DNA from: Dactylorhiza incarnata
Lineage: Eukaryota > Streptophyta > Magnoliopsida > Asparagales > Orchidaceae
DNA: 64,000 nt
Assembly: GCA_033032865.1 (NCBI GenBank)
Contig: JAWHQI010000004.1
Location: 27,138,001 to 27,202,000, forward strand
Direction: 5' to 3'
Position 1 is the first letter of the stretch; every line of letters begins with the position of its first letter. The notes under the pieces are model-generated. The model worked only from the letters and a program-made list of their open reading frames with translations, was not told the origin of the DNA and ran no database searches. A program made the translations under genes and the position numbers. Shown one piece after another: positions 56,034 to 64,000 of this stretch.

Positions 56034-56465
56034 CATGGCGCGGTAGTTTTGGGGAAAGGACGAGTCTTATTTGCTCCACATGTTTTCGATGATGGGACTA
56101 AGAGTAGTAATTTTTCTTTGATGTTTAATGGGGGAGATAAGTGGTCCAGGCCGATACTTGTTAGGGGTAGTTGTTTGGACATAGTTTCTGCGCTTGTGGA
56201 CACCCGGATGGCGTTAGCTTCCCCTTTGCACTTTCATCCATTCAAGGTTGCTTGGGTCACTACAACTTCAGCCCAGGATTGGAAGTATGGTGTGGAGCCC
56301 GTAATCAGTTCGGAGTATTCTGAGTGGTTTGGGTTTGAGGTCCTTCCTATGGTTTCTTACCATATTCTACGGGGTCGCCCATGGCTTTGTGAACGCGACG
56401 TCACTCAATTAAGGAGTGCTAACGTTTCTGAACTTAAATTTGAAGGCGAAATTATTATTTTATAA
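56034..56465 (+). CDS. Element-4 ORF2, last segment: retropepsin-like repeat 2
   Basis: The frame reads KSSNFSLMFNGGDKWSRPIL, VRGSCLDIVSA, FHPFKVAWV, WFGFEVLPMVSYHILRGRPW and LKFEGEIIIL. It aligns segment by segment with repeat 1 (KFKHGEKW, CHTNVIS, VWCDVHPMKDCHVLLGHPW, YRGQLIIL). The catalytic Asp is absent (VRGSC where DSG is expected), so this copy cannot be a protease. It ends at TAA 56463-56465. Confidence 0.72.
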   Translation, partial: HGAVVLGKGRVLFAPHVFDDGTKSSNFSLMFNGGDKWSRPILVRGSCLDIVSALVDTRMALASPLHFHPFKVAWVTTTSAQDWKYGVEPVISSEYSEWFGFEVLPMVSYHILRGRPWLCERDVTQLRSANVSELKFEGEIIIL

Positions 56466-56514
56466 CCTTTACCACCTAAGGCCCTTCAATTCAATTTAGT
56501 GAGACCATCATTCT

Positions 56515-57372
56515 ATGAAGGACAAGACCTTAAATTTAATCAATAACTTGGTGATTGCTCCAAATTTTCCTAACCAACCCAAGCATAAGAGTATTACATT
56601 AGCCGACCCATTTTGGTCTTATCACGTTATGTGTAGGGCGCAAAAGAGAGCATCCCATTATAAAATGGAAGATTTAATTATGGTATGTCTTAACCCTGAG
56701 CGGTGGCCTTCCGACGCTTTAGAGGACATCATGAGTCCGAACGCTAAACCTTTTCGAATTTCACTGAATTTAGGAAAGAGTACTTTTCATATGAAGGTTT
56801 CTGCTGAGTGGGGTTTGCCCCCTATTTTTGAGGTTTCAAATTTTACGTCATGCTTTCTACCACCACTTAAACTGTCTCCCCTTCCGTTACTTTCTACTAA
56901 TCATTCTATTGGGTTGAGAGGTGAGCAGGGTAGTAGATTGTTTTCTCCTAAGGTTATCACTGGAGGTATGTTGTCTATTGATGTTTTAGTATATTTTCCT
57001 TCGTTATCTAATGCTGCTTTCAAGGTCCCAAAGACCAACTCTGTGCTTGACAAGAATTCTGAGGTTGCAATCCTTCCAGTTCTCCACGATGCCGACTCAT
57101 TGGTGATGAGTCCTTTCAAGTGGGTGAGGATTGATGGAGGCCATCCATTCCTCTCAGTCCTTCTCCATCTCCTTGTTGATGAAGACCCCCACATGGACCC
57201 ACAGTTTGTGGGGGATGAGGTCGTTGCTGATGAAGACCCCCACATAGACCCACACTTTGTTGGGGAGGAAGATGATGCTACAGATATTGATCCACCACCG
57301 TTCGTCGAAGCTGCGGTTGCGGACTCTCCACTTGTTGGGGATTTGGACGATGATGCTGACGACCCTCCATGA
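56515..57372 (+). CDS. Element-4 ORF3, possible third repeat, runs into 3' LTR
   Basis: A 285-codon ORF (MKDKTLNLINNLVIAPNFPN) is not recognised. The stretch FRISLNLGKSTFHMKVSAEW to SPKVITGGMLSIDVLVYFPS has the spacing of the two retropepsin-like repeats and may be a third, more degenerate copy; this is weak. The last 80 codons lie inside the 3' LTR (57132 onward) and encode an acidic tail with DEDPHMDPHFVG repeats. The frame differs from ORF2. Confidence 0.5.
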   Translation: MKDKTLNLINNLVIAPNFPNQPKHKSITLADPFWSYHVMCRAQKRASHYKMEDLIMVCLNPERWPSDALEDIMSPNAKPFRISLNLGKSTFHMKVSAEWGLPPIFEVSNFTSCFLPPLKLSPLPLLSTNHSIGLRGEQGSRLFSPKVITGGMLSIDVLVYFPSLSNAAFKVPKTNSVLDKNSEVAILPVLHDADSLVMSPFKWVRIDGGHPFLSVLLHLLVDEDPHMDPQFVGDEVVADEDPHIDPHFVGEEDDATDIDPPPFVEAAVADSPLVGDLDDDADDPP

Positions 57373-58434
57373 TTCACCACCCATGGGTGGTCATCTCGTC
57401 GGCGCACTTGATTAAGACTTTATTTATATGCTCATTTTTATTTCATAGTTTATTTTAAGTTTTGGGACATTTTGATTTTTGTTTGCTTTTAGCCAAAATC
57501 TGGTTTGCTTTTAAAATTCTCCATCGTTGTTTGTAAGGCTCTATATAAGGCCACAACTCTATGTTAAATTCAGATTTGATGAAATTGAAAACAAACTTTT
57601 CCAAACCCTAAAGTTTCTCTCTCTCCTCTTCCTCCTAGCCGCCGCCCCTAGGCTCCTCTCTCTCTTTGGCCGCCGGCCACTCTTCCTCCTCCTCCCCTCT
57701 TCTCGGCTCCTTCTCCCTTCCTAACTCCTTCTCTCAACCTCTCCCTCCAAGGCCGACCGTCTCCCTCACTCTCTTGAAGAATTTCGGCCACCCCCCAAGG
57801 GCTTGTGGAAGGAGATCTCTTGGCTCAGATTTTGCTCAAAGGGCTTGATCGTGGTGGAAGCTGCGAAGGAGAACATGCTCTACATCAAGTGACTCATCTT
57901 CGGTGGTCTCCGCGGATGAACAATCTTTAGGATTCCTACATCTCGAATCTACTATTCTTAGGGGGTAACAAACTCTCAACTCATGTGATTCCTTTCTTAG
58001 ATAGTTCTGTGGTGGCTAGATCTGTGACGTGGTCTATGAACCGTTTATTTTCTCGCAGATTTTCTTTATTGTGGATTTGTATTTCGATCTTGGATTTCGT
58101 TTTAATTCGACGAGGAGTGGCGATCCTCTTTTGTTCTTGTTGGGGGAGATTTTCTGTTTCCGAAATCTTTACCTTTTCGAAGGATCTCTCTTTGGTAGAC
58201 AACAACAACCGCTCGACCCGATCGTGTGGATCCTTTTAGCCGGGAGCGAAGTTGGCCCATAGCCTCCTTCCGTTCCCTCGCGGCGTGGCTGCCCGTGCGT
58301 GATAAATAATGTGAATAAAAATCATTCCGCGAGTTGGCTGTGTTCGTTCACGCTTGTGTGAGATTTGGAAGCGTTGGGAGCAATCAAATCGACCGCGCCC
58401 CAGTGAGTGAACCCAAACACCCTTTCCTACATCA
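57132..58434 (+). repeat. Element-4 3' LTR
   Basis: This is the partner of 40824-42127 with TATA CTCTATATAAGG near 57538-57549. It ends CCTACATCA, followed by the TSD CGGCC. Confidence 0.94.
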
Positions 58435-58439
58435 CGGCC

Positions 58440-59666
58440 GAAGGTGGCTGGGAGGCGTGTTTCTTGCGAGGGAAAGAGTGCTCGAAAATGAGGTCTCGGG
58501 TGGCTCGATCCAAGCTTGTTTTGGCTCAGATCGATCCACCAACTGATTGAGATCTATGCAAGGAGGGAGGAGAAGAGGATCAAACCTGAATTAGGGCAGA
58601 TTGCCTTGTCGACCTTTGATTCACCATGGGAGCTCGGGGAGATTTTGGAGCCATTCCAATCCGAGCCTCCAATGCACAATTATTTCTGGAAGAAGGGGGT
58701 TTCACTTCTCTTGAACCAGAGAAGGAGATAAAAGCTCGGATTGGTGGCAAGAGGGGGGGGGGGGGGGGGGTACACATGGTGGCCATTAATGACCATTGAT
58801 GGGAGATTTCTGCCAAGACCTATTCTCACGAAATTGAACTCCCCTTGGCATGGAGACATCAAAATTATCTCTGTAACTAAAGGAGGGGGTGAATTCTCAT
58901 CAATTGGGGGAATAACGAGGGGTCAATTTCATTCAATCACCTTGAATGCTCTGTTTCTCTCTCTCCAAATTGGGCGAAAAACCTCTAATTTCTCTCTCCT
59001 AGTCACCAATCTCTGAAATTGAGTGGGCCACCATATAATTATACTGATGTTGGACCTATTTGACCTACCAATTTGATGACAACTCAAAGGGGTTTAGGGT
59101 TTGGACCCATTTAACCCATTTTATGTCAAATAACACAAGGTGAGTTAGCCCAACCCTCTGATAATTTGGGTTAGGGGGGTTGACCCAACTAGGTGGTATT
59201 GAGTCCCTTGATACTAACCAAAGTCAATTATGACTTGATGGGGTCACTTTGGCCTTAATTACTCATTTGACCCATTTAGGCCAAATTAGGGTAAGGGTAT
59301 GATTAAGCTAGGGTTATCCTAATCCATGTAATTATCCAGCCCCAATGGGTTAAGAGTGACCTATTGGACCATCCTTAGGGTTAATAAGACTTGGGGTGAG
59401 CTCCCTTGACCATTTGAGGGCAAATTGACCATAGGTGAGCTAGTTTGACCAAACAAGAGTTTGGGTTGACTTTGGTAAACTTGACCTTCTTGGTTGACCC
59501 CAATGGGTCCTAAGTGATCCAAGGGATCTCTTAAGTGACCTAGGGTGTCTGGGTGTGGTTAGGAGTCCATCCTGGGGCTCAAATGCCAAACCCTAACACT
59601 GGTCATAGTTTTGGTATTTGTAGACCAAAGAGATTTCATCTCTTTCCTAAGTCCTTAAGTCACTTT
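58440..59666 (+). other. Unrecognised spacer right of Element-4
   Basis: It continues 40343-40818. It contains a run of 18 G at 58753-58770, and from 59040 AT-rich sequence with repeated TTGACC, TTTGACC and GGGTTA words. The frame 58741-59016 has no domain and depends on the G run. No gene is called. Confidence 0.5.
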
Positions 59667-60849
59667 TGTTGAATTTTGAAGTGTAAGTGGAGGTCGGGTG
59701 TTCTGAGCATCAGACCGGGTGGTCTGTCAAACCGTGGAGGTCGGGTAGTCTAATATGAAGACCGCATGGGTTGTCTTCCCGCTATGAACTGGCGGTTAGC
59801 CAGTGGCAGGTGGCCTTGGTTCTCAAACCACCTGGGGTCAGCTATCTGTTTGTAACTAGGCGGTTAGCATTCGCAATTACATCTAGGTGTTAGTTCTCTG
59901 GCTGGTTTTTTGCTCGCAGGCTGGCAGGTGTCTGCTGGTATTGCTGGAGATTTGCAAGTAGTCCGCGCGGCTTGTTCTTAAGTCGGCGAACTGTTCTGTA
60001 GGGTTAACTCAGCAAACCGTGCGAGTTGTTTTCTAACCCGCTGTTGTTGGTGGGCGGTTTTCCAATCACGTAGGTGATGACCGCACTCCTCACCTCTTCT
60101 ATTAATAGGACCTCCACCGGAGATAAGAATAAGATGTGAGCAGTAAGTGAGAGCTTGCGAGTTTGTGGTGCAGATAGACTTTTCTGTTCAAGCGGTTTGA
60201 GGCTTACCTTTGTTGTGTTCGCAGGTTGTGCGGCTTGCTTGGGGTTCAGATTTGATCAGAGGAGACTGCAGCGGATAAGCCGATAACAGTCTGTGGAGGG
60301 TAGCAGCAGGAGTTCATGGCTAGTGACAAGGCAGGTTGTCTTCAGCTCATTTCAGATTTTAATAAGGTTCAGACCGCGGTGGTTAGGCGATTTTCCTTTT
60401 GCTGGTCTGTTACTTATGTTCAGTTCTTCAGCAGCTTGTTTGCGGTTAGGAGTGGCCAAGTGACTGTGGTCAGGCAGCCTTGCTTGGGTGAACAAAGTGA
60501 GATTGGAATAACGGGCAGTCCGCGTGTTGAGTTGCGGGTTGGTGATTTCATGGTTAGTCACGCGGTCAACTTGTCGACTTGGCGGTTTCCGCTGGCAACT
60601 TTGTTAGCCGGGCGGTTTGGCGGTTTGGTTCTTTTTGACCGTCAGCTTCTTGTAGTTGGTTTTCTTCTCTCCTCATCATTGTGTGTACTTAATAAATCAT
60701 GTCTCGCAATGTATGTCTCAAAATATACAAATGATAGTTGATACACGATTTTTCTTGTTCCTTCATTGTTTCTGGTTTCTAGTGCTTGGTATGGTTGGAG
60801 TGTTCCTGCGACCTGGTTCACATTTTTCCGCTTATTAAAATTTTTAACA
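59667..60849 (+). repeat. Copia-5 5' LTR, related to Copia-1
   Basis: It starts TGTTGAATTTTGAAGTG and ends TTTTTAACA at the PBS (60850-60861, TGGTATCAGAGG). It is 1183 bp against 1186 bp in Copia-1. Words such as AGACCGGGTGGTCTG, GGTCGGGT and GGCGGTTAGC at about 59690-60060 are a diverged GCGGTCTG array. A TATA-like CTATTAATAGGACC lies near 60098. The right LTR is not in the window. Confidence 0.85.
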
Positions 60850-60939
60850 TGGTATCAGAGGGGACTGAGGTTTGAGCAGTGATTCAACCGCAGTTATCTT
60901 GCTTGGATTTCTGGAAGCACAGTTATCAATGGTATAACA

Positions 60940-61824
60940 ATGGAAGGAGGAATATCAAGAGGTATTGGTATTGAGCTCCTGACGCAAACTAACTTTAAGA
61001 AGTGGAAGTCTTGCATGGAGAGCTATCTTTTGGGTGAGGAGCTCTGGGAGGTCGTTGGTGGAGAAGAAACTCAAGATGTGGTTGTTGCTGGTGAAAATGC
61101 TCATCTAGTGAGAGCTTGGAGGAGAACTAATGCTAAGGCGGAGTTTACTCTCAAGCGGGCTTTCTCATTAGAATTGTTTGATCACATCATTGGATGTTGA
61201 TCAGCTGCTGAGATTTGGCCAGCCTTGGATGGCTTGTTCAATAAGAAGAATGTAGCTCAGCTACAGTTCTTGGAGTATGAGTTGGCGAAAGCCACTCAAG
61301 GAGACTTGTCCATATCAACATTCTTCCTGAAGATGAAGAACCATTGCGCAGAGATTTCGGCTTTGGACCCGGATGAGACTATCTCAGAAGCGAAGCTGAA
61401 GAGGCACATAATCCGCGGTTTGCGAAGGGAGTATGTGCCTTTGTTACTTCTGTGCAAGGCTGGGCCAATCAGCCATCTTTGCTGGAGCTAGAGAACTTGC
61501 CTGCGTCGCAAGAGAGTTTGGCTAAGCAAATGGCTGGGATGTCAGTCTCTGGGGGAGAAGATGAGATTCTCTTTTCTGGAAAGAAGAAACATTGGGACAA
61601 GAAGAATAAGACATCTGGATTTGATGGTCCATCTACATCATATCAGTAGGAGAGGAGCTATGCTCCTAAGCGTGATGGGAAGAAGAAGGAAGGACCTAGA
61701 TGCTTCAGGTGCAATAAGCTTGGTCACTTCAAGAAGGACTGTAGAGTCAATCTTTAGCCGAGACATGCTGCAGGAAAGGAGGAGGCTAGTTCCAATGCAG
61801 ATGATAGATGGGGTGATGAAGCCT
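60940..61824 (+). pseudogene. gag: Copia-5 gag, broken and cut off
   Basis: The ATG at 60940 (MEGGISRGIGIELLTQTNFK) matches Copia-1 gag throughout. A TGA at 61198-61200, a frameshift near 61440, a TAG at 61647-61649 and another near 61756 break it. The knuckle CFRCNKLGHFKKDC is intact. Homology to Copia-1 stops near 61824 with WGDEAL. From there unrelated sequence begins with TG, so the gag is either truncated or interrupted by another insertion that continues past the window. Confidence 0.88.
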
Positions 61825-64000
61825 TGATGATTTCGTTTGGACTACTTCTTTTGTTTTATAAATAAAAGACAACCTTTGTATTAAGAGTTTAGAATTGGCG
61901 GATGTTTTCGAAGAGTCTTGCAAGTACTCCTACTTTGAGAAATTAACCGTTATCCTATTGAAGGATAGAAGTAACGGTCTTTTTCTTCTTTCGGAATATT
62001 GACAATTACGCCTCGGCTACAACGCCGATTTCTATTGAATTGAAAAGTAGAAAAGGAGAGTTTTGCACTAAATGAGTTTGGAAAGCTGTATTTGAATTCT
62101 TAGTCCAAATTAATCATTTGATAAAGGCAAGTATACCTTATCGCAAGTAATACAGGATATTTTTTTTAAAATATCGGGATCGTATATTTCCGCGGGTCGT
62201 GTTGATTATGCTACTTCGAGGAACGAACAATTATTTTATCGGAATAATATTTTTAGTTGGTTTAACTAGAGTTCTAAGTGATAAAATGCGAAAGACGATA
62301 ATAAGCGATTAACTAGAGTTCTAAGCGATGAGAAAGATAGCGCGCGACGTCGAATTACCTTGAGATGAAAATAGATTTTTTTCGTAGAATTAAAAATGAT
62401 GACTTTTCAAAATATTAAGATGACTTGACCGTGGAGGTTCCATAATTATGAACGCTCCTCTCTCGAGGGTACGCCCACCTGAGATTATGAATATTCGACC
62501 GAACTCTCGTTCTACAATCGAATGTTCTTAATACTCGCTTTATGTTGTGAACCCCGCTATTGGGTTTTTATTTCCAATTCGGGAGAATTACCTCATCCTC
62601 TCTCGAGGGTAGAGCGCACTTCTCTTTACCCGTGAGCCATCAATCCATACGCACGAGCCTCTCGGCTAACTAGGTACGAAAACGGAAATGAAAACCACAC
62701 ATCGATTATGTGGCTCCACTCAACGTGATTCTCGGGTAAACCTTAAGCGTTAATTATTTTAGAAAGAGATGTTTTAATTTTATAGAAAAACTATTTTTGT
62801 GTCCCAATGCTCTTCGACGTCGTGTGCTAAAGGAAATTAGCCACTCATCGGAATGGAGACAGCATTATCGGTTGAAAAATACATTTTTAATGATTAAAGC
62901 AGATATAAGCGGATAAAAAGGAAATAAAAAGACTTATATAAAAAACAGTAATAGTATCCGTCCCAACCACCTTAAACAAGCGCTAAAAAGTTCTTAGCCT
63001 CTTATTCAAGAAGGGGGTGGTATAGAAATGAAAAGACTTAAAAAGGTGCAGAAATAATATCCGTCCCAACCGACTTAAATAAATGCTAAAGTTAATTAGC
63101 CTCTTATTCAAGATGGGGGTGGTATATAGCAGTTATATGAAAACTGAAATAAAACTAAGTTACAAAAAAAAAATGTAATCTCATACACGCACACACTCTA
63201 AAAAAGGACTGAAAAGAAAGCGTTTAAAATGAAAGTGATAACATAAAGCGAAAAAGAAAACGATAAAACTATTTTATGAAAGCTTGTAAATCTAAGCTAT
63301 GAAAACAGTAAACCTAGATTATGAAAGCAATAAACCTAACTATAAAAGCAATAAAACTAAATTATGAAAGCAATAAAGCTAAACTCATACACGCACACAC
63401 ACTAACATTAATAAAAAGGAAGATGATCCAAATGAGAAAAACAACATTTTATTTCTAAAAGGCGAAAATTACAAACGAACATAACTTAATTGCATAAAGA
63501 AAACTCGCATTCACTCAAAGAACTCAGAAAAACATTACAAAGCACTCAAAATTTGGATGAAAAATACTTCAGCCGAGCCCCTCTATTTATAGGGAAAATT
63601 TGAGTTTTACACGCCCTAGGTCACGGGCGTGACTTGAATGTCACGGCCATGACTTAGGGCGTGACATTTGCTTGGCTGTATTCGCCGCCTTCTGGAAGGT
63701 CTGGCCGTCAAACATGGCTGCACACGGGCGTGACTTGGTATGTCACGGGCGTGACTTGGTGAGTCACGGGCGTGACTATGGGTGGCTGATGTCGGCAGCA
63801 TGGGCGCGGCTTCGAGACGTGACGCGATGGCGGCTCACGGGCGTGACTCTTCTGGAACACGGGCGTGACTTGTAGAGTCACGGGCGTGACTTGGTCAACT
63901 GGAGTGAGCTGGAAAGGAATTCGTCGGGCGCAGAGCTTTAAATTGACACGCCCTTGGTCACGGGCGTGACCGAGGGCGTGACTTGAGCGATTTGTCGGGA
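61825..64000 (-). other. Non-coding region, probable minus-strand LTR cut by window end
   Basis: No gene is seen. A minus-strand TATA box (CTATAAATAG, 63592-63583) lies just downstream of the GTCACGGGCGTGAC array at 63606-63980 when read on the minus strand. Below it are AT-rich sequence, a tandem unit of about 104 bp (TATCCGTCCCAACC starts at 62955 and 63058), and short repeats of AAGCAATAAACCTAA at 63275-63380. The left edge TGATGATTTCG at 61825 would fit an LTR end. The retroelement family is not identified. Confidence 0.45.
63606..63980 (-). repeat. GTCACGGGCGTGAC word array
   Basis: About ten copies of GTCACGGGCGTGAC or its variants are separated by 10-40 bp. The word is an inverted repeat GTCACG-GG-CGTGAC, the same architecture as GACCG-GG-CGGTC in Copia-1. 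It lies directly upstream of the minus-strand TATA box. Confidence 0.85.

Larger units (their letters stand above)
40824..58434 (+). mobile_element. Element-4, RT-less LTR element with tandem retropepsin-like ORF
   Basis: LTRs at 40824-42127 (1304 bp) and 57132-58434 (1303 bp) start TGATGGAGGCC and end CCTACATCA. The TSD CGGCC (40819-40823, 58435-58439) is perfect. PBS is at 42131-42142 and a weak polypurine tract AAGTGGGTGAGGAT at about 57119-57131. Without its two insertions (Sirevirus-2 and 54485-56028) it is about 5.3 kb. It encodes retropepsin-like domains of the plant Ty3/gypsy type but no RT, RNase H or integrase, so it must be mobilised by another element. About 55 LTR differences (about 4.2%). 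42128-42671 is leader without a gene. Confidence 0.88.

Noticed and set aside
58741..59016. 91-codon ORF starting near the G run
   Set aside because: It depends on the length of an 18-base G tract and has no recognisable motif.

Overview
The window is plant nuclear heterochromatin made almost entirely of nested LTR retrotransposons. I found no host protein gene, tRNA, rRNA or CRISPR array. The evidence is the set of intact TG...CA LTR pairs flanked by 5-bp target-site duplications (TSDs), primer-binding sites (PBS) complementary to plant initiator tRNA-Met, and gag/pol domains of Ty1/copia and Ty3/gypsy type, including two Sireviruses, a lineage known only from plants. The species cannot be named from this sequence.

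Layout, left to right. (1) 1-14608 is a plus-strand Tekay/Del-like chromovirus whose 5' LTR is cut by the window edge. It carries Copia-1 (1394-7918) inside its gag. (2) That chromovirus sits inside the RT gene of a minus-strand Ty3/gypsy element (Gypsy-2), whose remaining pieces run to its 5' LTR at 38899-40342. Gypsy-2 was also hit by Sirevirus-1 (15649-36001, itself carrying Copia-3 at 24465-32608) and by a solo LTR (36195-37672). (3) An unrecognised spacer (40343-40823 and 58440-59666) was split by Element-4 (40824-58434), an LTR element without RT or integrase whose ORF encodes tandem retropepsin-like domains. Element-4 contains the young minus-strand Sirevirus-2 (43558-54313) and a deletion derivative of another Sirevirus-like element (54485-56028). 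(4) 59667-61824 is the 5' LTR and gag of Copia-5, a relative of Copia-1. (5) 61825-64000 is non-coding and looks like a minus-strand LTR cut by the window end.

TSDs fix the nesting. LTR divergence counted by eye is about 4.5% for Tekay (visible 0.5 kb), 4.9% for Copia-1, 4.2% for Element-4, 2.7% for Sirevirus-1, 2% for Copia-3 and 0.8% for Sirevirus-2. Sirevirus-2 has open gag, pol and ORF3 and is the only element here that looks potentially autonomous.

The most interesting signal is regulatory. Nearly every LTR family carries an array of a short CG-containing, dyad-like word just upstream of its TATA box: TTCGTCGAACGCAG, CCGCTGAGAC, TCTCGAGACA, GACCGGGCGGTCTG or GTCACGGGCGTGAC. Words are shared between unrelated superfamilies. 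Both Sireviruses repeat their own LTR word array plus a TATA box inside the element, between pol and ORF3, which suggests a second, internal promoter for ORF3. Two gypsy elements also share a probable spliceosomal intron just before the protease, and both Sireviruses have a splice-acceptor-like sequence at the gag/pol boundary.
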